Below, piece after piece: positions 7,850 to 14,909 of a stretch of 40,260 bases of DNA. The DNA is from a virus, in IMG/VR virus record IMGVR_UViG_3300025319_000050, positions 1-40,260 of that record, one strand, 5' to 3'. Both the position numbers and the translations under genes were made by a program. The notes beneath the pieces were generated by a model, which worked only from the letters and a program-made list of their open reading frames with translations, had not been told where the DNA came from and made no database searches. The first letter of the stretch is position 1, and the number at the start of each line of letters is the position of its first letter.

Positions 7850-10318
7850 TCACGCCTCATGCGGGTCGAAATCGCTCAACGCGGTTTCCTGCTGTGTGCG
7901 TTCCGATCCTAACCGCTCCGTGCGATCGCGCAAGAGGTCGCCGAAGATTTCGGGCAGTGTGTGATTGAGTGCATCCGAAATGTGGGAGTACCTATTTTTA
8001 TCAGGCGCATCGGTGTAACGCATCTCGCCCATCGAGTCGCGCACGAGCAAGCGCTTGTACTGATAGCCCCCGGCGAAGCCCTTGCGTAGGATCGCGCAGC
8101 GCGGATGCACAAGCAGTTGCGGCTCGCCATTGTCGAGCAGCGTGCGCAACGCGAGGTCCACGGACTCGATGCGTATCTGTACGGTTGATTCACCCCCACG
8201 AATATCAATACCCTTGCCGCGCAGGATGTCGAAGCAGGATCGCTCGTCGGTCTGCGCCGCCGCCTCGCCCGCCGGATCGCCGATGTCGATGTACTTTGCC
8301 TTCGATCCCATATGCTCGCGCGAAACACGCAGCACCACGTCGGAAAATGCGTCAATGCCAGCGCGCTCGGCACACAGTTCCCAGCCGATGCGCACCTGAC
8401 CCGTTGGCAAGAGTTGGAAGAAAACGCACGCCGGTGTATTCCCATTCCAGTGTGGCCGTCCTCCGCGACGCACATAGAGGGTGTGATAGGGCACGTTTAC
8501 GCAGTAGATACGCCCTGCGTAGTGCTTACGACGAAAGTGTTTCGCATGCAGGCCAGCGGTCTTTGATCCCTTTTTGAATGTAACAACGTAACCGTCGCTC
8601 GATTGGATAGCCCTCACTGTCGCACCTTCCACCAGGTGGCTCATGCGCCCTCGCTGGATTCTCACAGAGGATGTCCATCCGAGCTTTTGCGCAAGCTCTT
8701 GCATATCGGCAGCCATGCGCTCTGACATGGTGAACAGCGTATGTTCTATTGCTCCGTTCTCGCGGGTGCGAACGTGGCCGTCTCCTGCCGTATAAGCAGA
8801 CACGAAACGCTCAATATGCTCAGCCGGCATTTGCGCTATTTCTCGCGGCACTCGCTTGTCTCGTGCATGGCCGAAATTCATCAACCACGCACCGAGTTCA
8901 TTGTCCGTGACGCGCCAAGATTGGCCAGTCCACTTCCACGATCTCTCGGTGCCGTCGAGGATTGCCTGCATTTCCTGACTTCTCTCGTTCTGGTAAACGC
9001 TGATTCGATAACTGTTTCCTTTGCGCTCGACAGACCCCTCTGAAAGATACAGCCCCATGAACGCAGCAAAGACTGACGCCTCCATATCGAAGTACCGACT
9101 GTCCTTCCATCCATCAGCCATCCATGATGATGTGACGTCCACCCGCCAATGCCCCGTATTGTGCTGCGACAGCCAATCAGCCGACTTCCATTGCAGCGCC
9201 CCCATGTGGTGGTCGTCCCGGCATGCAACCAAGTGCTCCGGGGTAACGCACATATTCACTTCCGGAGAATCCCACTCCAGCATTTCACCTTCATACCAAC
9301 GATCAATACCGAACTTCGGGACGTGGTACTCACACTGCCCTGTCTCGGGGTTTCTCGTGGCGACCTTATCACCGGCATGTAGCGCGCAAAAAAAACGCCA
9401 ACCGCTCTCGGTGAGAACCTCTGTTTGATCGTCGTAACAGAGCCCAAAATCCCAGCCGCGATATATCTCGATGCCCGGCACCGGAAAGTCGAACTCGCGG
9501 CAGTGAATCGAATCCTTGTACGCCGGGTAGACCGCGCGCCCGCTGCGGATGAACCCGTACTCGCCGTCGATGTAAACCTTGGCTTCCTCCTCGGTCAGGA
9601 TTTGCACCAGATCGGAGTAGTAATCGTTTTGCAGGTGATCGAGGTTCTCCGCTTTCGGTCCGCGCGCGGAGGGCTGCTTGTAGATCGCGGCGAGCTTCGG
9701 CTTCTTGTCGGTCTCGAAGAACTTATACCAATCCGATTGTGTGTCGGGGGCGTTGGTGTCGAGCACGAGGAGCTTCATGAAGGCGCCCACCTCGTCCTTC
9801 GGCGGATAGCGACCGGCGCGGCCGAACAGCACGCGGATCAGCTCCCACGGTACCTCGCGCGCTTCGTTCACCCAGCCCCCGGTGAACTCGACCGACAACA
9901 GGTGGCCGATGTGATCGGGGCGGTCCAATGCGCGGAATAGAATCTCGGCATCGAACGGCCCGTGCTCGCCCTGGCCCTTGAGGAGATAGATTTGTTTCGA
10001 CTCGCGGTATTCCCCGCAACGGTTCGGCGGGAACCAATGGAAGAAAGTTTTGATAGTGGTGTCGGCCAGCTCGCGGTAGGTATTGCGCACAACGATGTAA
10101 CGCGAGCGGATCGTGCCATCGCGCCAGGGCGGGAGTGCGGAGGCGTGCTCGATCAGTTTGACGCCAGCGGCAGACGATTTGCCCGAGCCAAACGGGCCCA
10201 TCAGCCCGATCAGCTTGTGCTCGTCGTCATTCAGAAATGCGCGCAGCACCGCATACTTGCGGATGTCGTACTCGGCCTGATTATCGGGGAGTTCGGTGAT
10301 CGGGCTCGGCGTGGGCAT
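7850..10318 (-). CDS. terL: Terminase large subunit interrupted by an in-frame intein
   Basis: The 822-residue precursor is the packaging motor. The N-terminal ATPase shows a Walker A at residues 41-48 (GPFGSGKS) and an acidic Walker B region near 143-152 (VEFTGGWVNE). The nuclease domain begins at YRGWDFG and continues TPACVFFQLLPTG. These two halves are separated by a 334-residue intein (residues 294-627); removing it leaves GWDFGL joined to TPACVF and a mature protein of 488 residues, normal for podovirus TerL. Insertion at the first nuclease-motif Asp is typical: inteins favour conserved active sites. The intein must splice for packaging. The gene follows terS after a 54-base gap. Confidence 0.93.
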   Translation of the reverse strand: MPTPSPITELPDNQAEYDIRKYAVLRAFLNDDEHKLIGLMGPFGSGKSSAAGVKLIEHASALPPWRDGTIRSRYIVVRNTYRELADTTIKTFFHWFPPNRCGEYRESKQIYLLKGQGEHGPFDAEILFRALDRPDHIGHLLSVEFTGGWVNEAREVPWELIRVLFGRAGRYPPKDEVGAFMKLLVLDTNAPDTQSDWYKFFETDKKPKLAAIYKQPSARGPKAENLDHLQNDYYSDLVQILTEEEAKVYIDGEYGFIRSGRAVYPAYKDSIHCREFDFPVPGIEIYRGWDFGLCYDDQTEVLTESGWRFFCALHAGDKVATRNPETGQCEYHVPKFGIDRWYEGEMLEWDSPEVNMCVTPEHLVACRDDHHMGALQWKSADWLSQHNTGHWRVDVTSSWMADGWKDSRYFDMEASVFAAFMGLYLSEGSVERKGNSYRISVYQNERSQEMQAILDGTERSWKWTGQSWRVTDNELGAWLMNFGHARDKRVPREIAQMPAEHIERFVSAYTAGDGHVRTRENGAIEHTLFTMSERMAADMQELAQKLGWTSSVRIQRGRMSHLVEGATVRAIQSSDGYVVTFKKGSKTAGLHAKHFRRKHYAGRIYCVNVPYHTLYVRRGGRPHWNGNTPACVFFQLLPTGQVRIGWELCAERAGIDAFSDVVLRVSREHMGSKAKYIDIGDPAGEAAAQTDERSCFDILRGKGIDIRGGESTVQIRIESVDLALRTLLDNGEPQLLVHPRCAILRKGFAGGYQYKRLLVRDSMGEMRYTDAPDKNRYSHISDALNHTLPEIFGDLLRDRTERLGSERTQQETALSDFDPHEA
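8438..9439 (-). mobile_element. TerL intein with LAGLIDADG homing endonuclease
   Basis: A 334-residue intein encoded in frame. Block A starts at Cys294 (CYDDQTEVLTESGWRFF). Block B has the expected TxxH as TPEHLVACRD near residues 359-368. Two LAGLIDADG helices, FMGLYLSEGS (420-428) and VSAYTAGDGH (506-515), carry the acidic residues for Mg-dependent cleavage. Block F/G is RIYCVNVPYHTLYV followed by WNGN, then Thr628 as the +1 extein nucleophile. The penultimate residue is Gly where most inteins have His, which may slow C-terminal cleavage. The element would home into intein-free terL genes of co-infecting phages. Confidence 0.93.
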
Positions 10319-10372
10319 GCCGAGTGATCGTAACGAGTGCGGTGATTTTCGCTACTTATTCACTCGGGAGGC

Positions 10373-10837
10373 TCATTTTTTCACCGTAAATTGAAACCGA
10401 TGCACGACCTCAGATTCTACTCTATCCACGAACATGCGCTGCGTGCGCCCGAGAAGCTCGAATGAGCGGTTGGCCGCGTCAGCATCCACGAGCCGCGTGT
10501 ACGGCGTGAGCCGCAGTTTGTGGTTGCCTTTGATATGCATGTCAGCGCTGCACGTGTCGGCGATCTTCTTCAGTCCGCGCAGCACGTAGGCTTGCTCAAG
10601 TCCGGCTGCCTTACTCAGTTCCGCCTCGCGCTCGGCGATGTAAGCTGAAACAGTGGCGTGCTTGAGTAGCTTCGATCCATTCTGCCATGCAGTTTGCTGG
10701 CTCGCATCCGGGTAGGTTTGCATATACGCCTGTGCCGCGTTGCGCGATGGATCGCAGAGGTACAGATCGGCAAACTGCCGATGCCGCGCCTCCATCTGGC
10801 GCTCCTCGCGCTTCTTGCGGGGCTTAACCTCACTCAA
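10373..10837 (-). CDS. terS: Terminase small subunit
   Basis: The 154-residue product begins with a basic segment and has the Terminase_2-type N-terminal helix-turn-helix (RQFADLYLCDPSRNAAQAYMQ, then SKLLKHATVSAYIAEREAEL), followed by a helical oligomerisation region and a beta-type tail (HRFQFTVKK). It would bind the packaging site and regulate TerL. The likely start is a TTG at 10835-10837, nine bases after GAGGAG and overlapping the upstream TGA (TTTGA); the first internal ATG would truncate the HTH. Its place directly before terL supports the assignment. Confidence 0.88.
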   Translation of the reverse strand: MSEVKPRKKREERQMEARHRQFADLYLCDPSRNAAQAYMQTYPDASQQTAWQNGSKLLKHATVSAYIAEREAELSKAAGLEQAYVLRGLKKIADTCSADMHIKGNHKLRLTPYTRLVDADAANRSFELLGRTQRMFVDRVESEVVHRFQFTVKK

Positions 10838-11103
10838 ACAGAAATCTCCTCTACCTCACGAACGCCTTGCGTTTCCTCTTCTGGCGGCATGCGCCTAAGC
10901 CAGGACAACGGCACATATCCATGAGTGCCCATATCCACCAGCGCGTGCTTCCCGCGTGTTACATAATCACAACAAAAACAACGCACGGCATCGAACTCTC
11001 CCACGTCCTCGACAGCACCGATCCAACCAATGTGCTGCCGGCCGACTGGACAGCACGCAAAAATCAACATGACTGTATAGCCGATTTCGATCTGTCCACT
11101 CAT
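10834..11103 (-). CDS. Small cysteine-containing protein
   Basis: An 89-residue product coupled on both sides (the ATG overlaps the upstream TGA, its own stop overlaps the terS start). It contains several cysteines (FACCPVGRQH, VRCFCCDYVTRGKH) that could bind metal, and an acidic C-terminus (PPEEETQGVREVEEISV). I do not recognise it. The pattern resembles the small phage-specific proteins that pad the region between replication and packaging genes. Confidence 0.6.
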   Translation of the reverse strand: MSGQIEIGYTVMLIFACCPVGRQHIGWIGAVEDVGEFDAVRCFCCDYVTRGKHALVDMGTHGYVPLSWLRRMPPEEETQGVREVEEISV

Positions 11104-11369
11104 GGATGTGCCGCAATCCGCCTAAACGCCTTGGAAGGTCTCAGTTCATTGACCCAGCGCCCGTCATGCACCCAGCGACCGTCTTTCTTTTTCGTCAGGT
11201 GCGCGTCGTGCGTTTTGTAATGCCTTTGAGAACGCCTCGCGTACCGGTTGACTGCCACCCGACCACGCTCTAGCAAGGCTGGTGTCGGTATTTCACGTGA
11301 GACAATGCTCGGCTTTTCCTCGCAGCGCTTGCCGAACCAGTCGCGCAGGAAAGAGAAAACTCGTCTCAC
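11100..11369 (-). CDS. Basic protein of unknown function
   Basis: An 89-residue product. The start is taken as GTG at 11367-11369 because the upstream stop overlaps it; an open extension to 11528 lies inside the neighbouring gene. The protein is strongly basic (RYARRSQRHYKTHDAHLTKKK) and contains a short direct repeat, DGRWVHDGRWVNEL. A nucleic-acid contact is possible but no domain is recognised. Confidence 0.55.
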   Translation of the reverse strand: MRRVFSFLRDWFGKRCEEKPSIVSREIPTPALLERGRVAVNRYARRSQRHYKTHDAHLTKKKDGRWVHDGRWVNELRPSKAFRRIAAHP

Positions 11370-11563
11370 GCCGCCGCCTGCCGCTCTTTGTGCCGCTGCC
11401 CGTTCTTCGCCTGACGCTTGCGTGTACGTGCCTTCACACAGGCATATCGTCCGCACGTCGCGCGCTTCTTGAAGTGGCCATGAGACTCGAACATCGTCTG
11501 CGGAAAATCTACTCCGCACTCGGTGCAAGCCTTAAACGGCCGCTCGATTGATGTGCTCATCAT
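11366..11563 (-). CDS. Small zinc-finger-like protein
   Basis: A 65-residue product with two cysteine pairs in a zinc-finger-like layout (CTECGVDFPQTMF, later HGHFKKRATCGRYACVKAR) and a Lys/Arg-rich tail (RTRKRQAKNGQRHKERQ). The ATG overlaps the rusA stop (GAATGATG). It is probably a small nucleic-acid-binding protein of the replication/recombination module. The ligand geometry is inferred from residues, not from a matched family. Confidence 0.65.
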   Translation of the reverse strand: MMSTSIERPFKACTECGVDFPQTMFESHGHFKKRATCGRYACVKARTRKRQAKNGQRHKERQAAA

Positions 11564-12024
11564 TCCAACAGATCAAGCGCGGATTGGAGCAATGCCGCAC
11601 GAGCGCGGATGAGTGGCCGCCGACGTTGTTGACTCCGCTTGTATCCTTTTTTGGTCGGCTCGATCTGCCCCACGCTCACCTGCACAACCCCACCTCGCGT
11701 CACCTCTCCGCGAAATACCTGAATCACGTCGAATTGTGAGTCGTCCTCAATGACGCCCGCGTGTGTCAGCGAATCGAGCAGGCTCTTGAGGATGTTGTCG
11801 AGGTCGCGCACGCGCCGGTCTGGCGCATGGGCATGTATCGTGATGCCAAGACGCCCGGCGAGCTTAAGATCGCACAGGCGCAAGCCGTAACAACGGCGCA
11901 TCACCTCGGCTCGATACGCCCTGCCCTTCTCGCTGATGAGTGTGCGGCCTGCCAATGGGCCACGGGAGAGATGGCGCCAGTAGGTATTAACGGAAGGCGG
12001 ATATGGAAGTGTTAGCTCAGTCAT
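11560..12024 (-). CDS. rusA: RusA-family Holliday junction resolvase with a replaced C-terminus
   Basis: The 154-residue product has the RusA pattern: PYPPSVNTYWRH at the start, then DRRVRDLDNILKSLLDSLTHAGVIEDDSQ (split here into DRRVRDLDNILKS and LLDSLTHAGVIEDDSQ), whose acidic residues coordinate Mg at the active site, and a lysine-rich end. RusA resolves four-way junctions made during recombination or replication. The family is usually about 120 residues; the extra tail here (RARAALLQSALDLLE) is encoded by a 64-bp inverted copy of part of the P-like gene at 14656-14719. The original 3' end appears to have been replaced. Confidence 0.88.
   Translation of the reverse strand: MTELTLPYPPSVNTYWRHLSRGPLAGRTLISEKGRAYRAEVMRRCYGLRLCDLKLAGRLGITIHAHAPDRRVRDLDNILKSLLDSLTHAGVIEDDSQFDVIQVFRGEVTRGGVVQVSVGQIEPTKKGYKRSQQRRRPLIRARAALLQSALDLLE
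11564..11627 (-). repeat. 64-bp inverted repeat, arm 1 (rusA 3' end)
   Basis: This segment is the reverse complement of 14656-14719 with one mismatch. Here it is read antisense and supplies the last codons of rusA; at 14656-14719 it is read in sense within the P-like replication gene, encoding QQIKRGLEQCRTSADEWPPT. The sense context identifies the P-like gene as the donor. Confidence 0.95.
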
Positions 12025-12079
12025 TGCGCCCCAACCTCCCGATGCCCGGCGATTTCAGGAGCGTGTGCGTGTTTGTGTT

Positions 12080-12322
12080 TCATGGTGTATCGAGTTGTTT
12101 ATGACCATTGCATTTTAAGCTCACAATCTCCCCTACACGGCTCGCGTAGATCGGCTGCTTTGCCCCGCAGCGCGCCAAGGCTTCCAGCAGCACGACGTTA
12201 TCCCACACCACCGCTTCCTTCGGGAACAGCGCCGGGCCAATCGCGAGCGCCCCGAGCAGGCTCATTACTGTGCCAATAGCGGCACCGATGGCGGCCGAGC
12301 CCACGTGTAGCTCAAGCTGCAT
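12080..12322 (-). CDS. Small membrane protein
   Basis: An 80-residue product with a central hydrophobic segment (SAAIGAAIGTVMSLLGALAIGPALF, residues about 9-33) suitable for one or two membrane passes, followed by a polar part with two cysteines. Its ATG lies 11 bases inside the upstream gene. Function unknown. Fifty-five bases without a gene separate it from rusA. Confidence 0.55.
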   Translation of the reverse strand: MQLELHVGSAAIGAAIGTVMSLLGALAIGPALFPKEAVVWDNVVLLEALARCGAKQPIYASRVGEIVSLKCNGHKQLDTP

Positions 12323-12821
12323 CGGCCGGTTCCTTCCTGCCGAGCGTCTTTCGGATCAGGCGTTGCGCTGTGCCGATAGCCCCGCTTGCCTGCTTTACCG
12401 CACCCCCCGCCGGTGGGGGCGTCTGCGCGGCCTCCGGCATTTTCGCGCTCGCGAGCAGGCGCTTCGCCTCGCTCACAATCTTCGCCCCGCGCGAGATTGT
12501 CACGATGGCGCAAAGCGTCTTGTCCGGCTCGAGCATTTGCACGAACGCGGAGCGGTTGAATACCGAGAGGATCAATTCGGCTGGGGTTGACTCCGAGATC
12601 AGCGTCGGGTACGCGAGCGTCACGCCGGCCTCGGAGAGCAATTGCGTGAAAACAATCGCCGCGGTCTCCCCGCTTTCCAGCGTGAGCTTCACGCCGGTTC
12701 GTATCTTCGAGACCTGCCCAGGATAGAGCGCGGTCGGTGCCAGTTCGGGTAGGCCGAGTTCGACCATCGTGTCGTCGATTCTCCGCACCTTGGCGTTGGC
12801 GTTCAGTTGTTCGATTTTCAT
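12312..12821 (-). CDS. dUTPase-fold-like protein lacking catalytic motifs (tentative)
   Basis: A 169-residue product; the start is ATG 12819-12821 after GAGGAG. Residues about 25-125 read like a trimeric dUTPase: ALYPGQVSKIRTGVKLTLES resembles the motif-1 region, TLISESTPAELILSVFNRS resembles the strand normally carrying the catalytic Asp/Tyr (DxxYxG), and LEPDKTLCAIVTI resembles the strand after motif 4. The catalytic Asp, the RSGLA motif and the Gly-rich tail are absent, so enzyme activity is unlikely. The C-terminal 40 residues are Ala/Lys-rich. Such proteins can act as regulators, but the fold match is by eye only. Confidence 0.45.
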   Translation of the reverse strand: MKIEQLNANAKVRRIDDTMVELGLPELAPTALYPGQVSKIRTGVKLTLESGETAAIVFTQLLSEAGVTLAYPTLISESTPAELILSVFNRSAFVQMLEPDKTLCAIVTISRGAKIVSEAKRLLASAKMPEAAQTPPPAGGAVKQASGAIGTAQRLIRKTLGRKEPADAA

Positions 12822-12828
12822 AGGCTCC

Positions 12829-13134
12829 TCACAAAAGTTGCATCTGTCCGATGCGGTTGGGTTTACCGACGACGCGCACAATCTTGCCCGTCACCGGACA
12901 ACGACGCTCGCCTACTTCGGCGAGTAGGTTAGCGCCGAGTAATTCTGTCAACCTCGGCCTGACGGTATTCATATCTCGATATCCAAGGCCGGCCATCACC
13001 TCGCGATCGGTCGCCGCACCGTGCGATTCGATCCAGCGATAGACCTCGCCTCGTCGGCCGCTGATGAGGTCTGCGATCTCGCGGTGCGTAGCGATCGAAT
13101 GTTCGTGCATCCGATGCAAGGCGTGGGCGGTCAT
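12829..13134 (-). CDS. Winged-helix DNA-binding protein
   Basis: A 101-residue product with a winged-helix pattern: RRGEVYRWIESHGAATDREVM (first helices), GLGYRDMNTVRPRLTELLGA (recognition helix) and a wing with two beta strands (LLAEVGERRCPVTGKIVRVV). It likely binds DNA and could regulate late or replication genes; a specific role, such as a late antiterminator, cannot be read from sequence. Translation is coupled to the upstream gene through an overlapping stop. Confidence 0.65.
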   Translation of the reverse strand: MTAHALHRMHEHSIATHREIADLISGRRGEVYRWIESHGAATDREVMAGLGYRDMNTVRPRLTELLGANLLAEVGERRCPVTGKIVRVVGKPNRIGQMQLL

Positions 13135-13340
13135 GCCGGCACCTTCAAATACGCGTATTGCTTTCTCTCGACGCGTTTCCTCGCGTTATGCCACGCATCT
13201 TTATGTCGGTCGCAGCAGAATCTTGAAGCATTGGAGCCATTTAAAACACGAGGCTTGAATTGTTCCTTGCACCATGCGCAGATCGCAAAGGCAGCATGCG
13301 GCCTGCTCTCGATCGGAAGCCACATTATCGCGGGCGCCAT
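13131..13340 (-). CDS. Small zinc-finger protein
   Basis: A 69-residue product with AICAWCKEQF followed by SRFCCDRHKDAWHNARKR, a CxxC...CxxxH-type arrangement that resembles short phage zinc fingers. The ATG overlaps the upstream TGA (TGATGG). The Arg/Lys-rich helix after the second metal pair could contact DNA. I cannot name a specific role. Confidence 0.6.
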   Translation of the reverse strand: MAPAIMWLPIESRPHAAFAICAWCKEQFKPRVLNGSNASRFCCDRHKDAWHNARKRVERKQYAYLKVPA

Positions 13341-13744
13341 CACACCACCACCGTCGAAAGAAAATGCGCCCGCGTGATGACGCGCGCGGTGTACATTCGC
13401 ACCTCCTCCTCGCTGCCCTTGTGCCAGCCCTTGAGCGAGCCGGTAGGACCGGCGATCTCGTACTCATAGCCGCACCACTTCGCGCGAAAATCGGTGAGCG
13501 AATATAGTTCAGCTTTCGGGCGTGGGAGCCTCACGTGGAACGCCGCCTCCAGGCACGCGAGAGAATGTTCGGTCGCGATGTGCTGATTCAAGAACCGCAA
13601 CACCACGGGCGGGTTCAGCCCGGTGCGCGCGCACACCGTCGCCATGTCGTAGTGCCCCGCCAAAATGTGCTTGGCGATCAGATCGGCGGCGGCCCCCAAG
13701 CCTGCGAGGGCCGTCCCGTTCTTTGGCCAGTGCTCCATGCGCAT
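13340..13744 (-). CDS. Possible HTH protein of the replication region
   Basis: A 134-residue product. Residues about 20-70 (AADLIAKHILAGHYDMATVC, then ARTGLNPPVVLRFLNQH) have the spacing of a helix-turn-helix, followed by an aromatic beta-type half (DFRAKWCGYEYEIAGPTGSL). Two ATGs are possible (13744, 13738); the GAGG upstream is rather far away. No family is recognised; DNA binding is a tentative inference. Confidence 0.5.
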   Translation of the reverse strand: MRMEHWPKNGTALAGLGAAADLIAKHILAGHYDMATVCARTGLNPPVVLRFLNQHIATEHSLACLEAAFHVRLPRPKAELYSLTDFRAKWCGYEYEIAGPTGSLKGWHKGSEEEVRMYTARVITRAHFLSTVVV

Positions 13745-13750
13745 GGATGA

Positions 13751-14050
13751 CTACTCGACCTCGGAAAATACGAGCGAGAGCTGCTCGGCCTTGGTCTGGT
13801 ACTCATCCAGCCGGTCGTTGCAGCGCGCCTTCACGTAGGCGCTGAGCACGTCCGGTCGCAGGCCGGATTTCTCCGCGACCTTCGTCACCGCCTCGCGTAG
13901 CGCCTCCTTCGCGGACTTCGCGCGGGTGAAAAGCTTCTCCAGTTCCTCGATGCTCTCCTTCACCGCCTCCATGTGGATCACGCCCTCATCGTTCTGCGAA
14001 CGGCTCGGGTGCTCGACGATGTTACTTTCTGCTGCGGCGCCTCTTGCCAT
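13751..14050 (-). CDS. Helical coiled-coil protein
   Basis: A 99-residue product with an AGGAGGT ribosome-binding site before ATG 14048-14050. From residue about 27 on it is almost entirely charged helix (EAVKESIEELEKLFTRAKSA, then KAEQLSLVFSEVE), consistent with a coiled-coil or helical-hairpin protein. The pattern is reminiscent of GapR/DUF2312-like DNA-binding helices, but not enough to assign it. Confidence 0.6.
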   Translation of the reverse strand: MARGAAAESNIVEHPSRSQNDEGVIHMEAVKESIEELEKLFTRAKSAKEALREAVTKVAEKSGLRPDVLSAYVKARCNDRLDEYQTKAEQLSLVFSEVE

Positions 14051-14092
14051 GACTGCTACCTCCTACGTGGTTGGTTGACGGTGGAAAATCGT

Positions 14093-14230
14093 TTAGCTCA
14101 CGAGCACCGCGGCGCACGCGAGGATCGCGATCCAGAACACTATGCCCACGAGCACGGACCAGAAAATGCCGCGTGCGCCGCGGTGCTCTTCGTGCTCGTC
14201 AAGATCGTAAAACGGGTTGTCGTTACGCAT
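14093..14230 (-). CDS. 45-residue single-pass membrane protein
   Basis: A small gene with GAGGAG before ATG 14228-14230, whose start overlaps the stop of the P-like gene (CATGCGTAA). The product has an acidic N-terminus (MRNDNPFYDLDEHEEHRGAR) and one hydrophobic helix (GIFWSVLVGIVFWIAILACA) near residues 21-43. Coupling and the clean ribosome-binding site support it as real. Function unknown. Confidence 0.65.
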   Translation of the reverse strand: MRNDNPFYDLDEHEEHRGARGIFWSVLVGIVFWIAILACAAVLVS

Positions 14231-14909
14231 GGGTTTGCTCCTCATTTTGGATTGCCTCGCGCTCGAGGCGGGCTTCTGGGTCGTGCTTCACTTCATGTTC
14301 TTCGAGCGCCTCGATCAGTCCAGGCGGGCCTATGTGGATGCCACCGAGACGATGCGCGTGGTATTGCCATTTCCGCTCTAACTCGGCTGTCCATCCGCGT
14401 CGGGCCAGTCGCAGCGCCTCGAATTGCGCTTCCGTCTTTCCCGCTTTCAGTGCCGCCATTTTGGCCTCGAAGAAATCCCCGAAACCTTCACCGGGAAGAA
14501 ATACATTTCGGCGCATTCCGCCTTGTGCCTTCGCGATTGTTTCAATCGCGACCGCCACGATCATCGGATCACGTTGCGGCTCCGGTAATTTCTCAAACGG
14601 CCGGTGGTACGCCGCCGCGTATTGCGTCACCAAGCAGCGCGAGCGGAACACGGGTAACGTCGGCGGCCACTCATCTGCGCTCGTGCGGCATTGCTCCAAT
14701 CCGCGCTTGATCTGTTGGACGGTGATGTCGGCGAGGCCCGTGAGCCATGTGCCATCGTCCTTGGCGCCGTAGCTCGACACCCAGCGATGGCCGTAGATCA
14801 TCGCCATGCGCTCCCACAAGAGCGCAATGTGCCGATCGCTGAGGGCGCTATCGGCGGAGGTTGTTTGCAGCGCGGACTCGGCCGGAGAAATTACCGGAGG
14901 CTCGTTCAC
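14223..14909 (-). CDS. Replication protein P-like helicase loader
   Basis: The product of about 228 residues resembles lambda P-type loaders: LLWERMAMIYGHRWVSSYG, then WLTGLADITVQQIKRGLEQC and ADEWPPTLPVFRSRC, the conserved N-terminal half of the 'replication protein P' family. It would bring host DnaB helicase to the O-bound origin. The start is uncertain: GTG at 14907-14909 has a GGAG eight bases upstream and reads MNEPP; a TTG at 14966 would add 19 residues. The gene overlaps the O-like gene. Part of it (14656-14719) was copied in inverted orientation into the end of rusA. Confidence 0.8.
   Translation of the reverse strand: MNEPPVISPAESALQTTSADSALSDRHIALLWERMAMIYGHRWVSSYGAKDDGTWLTGLADITVQQIKRGLEQCRTSADEWPPTLPVFRSRCLVTQYAAAYHRPFEKLPEPQRDPMIVAVAIETIAKAQGGMRRNVFLPGEGFGDFFEAKMAALKAGKTEAQFEALRLARRGWTAELERKWQYHAHRLGGIHIGPPGLIEALEEHEVKHDPEARLEREAIQNEEQTHA
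14656..14719 (-). repeat. 64-bp inverted repeat, arm 2 (inside P-like gene)
   Basis: Sense copy of the inverted repeat shared with 11564-11627, one mismatch in 64. The two arms are about 3 kb apart in opposite orientation; recombination between them would invert the 11.6-14.7 kb segment. Confidence 0.95.
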
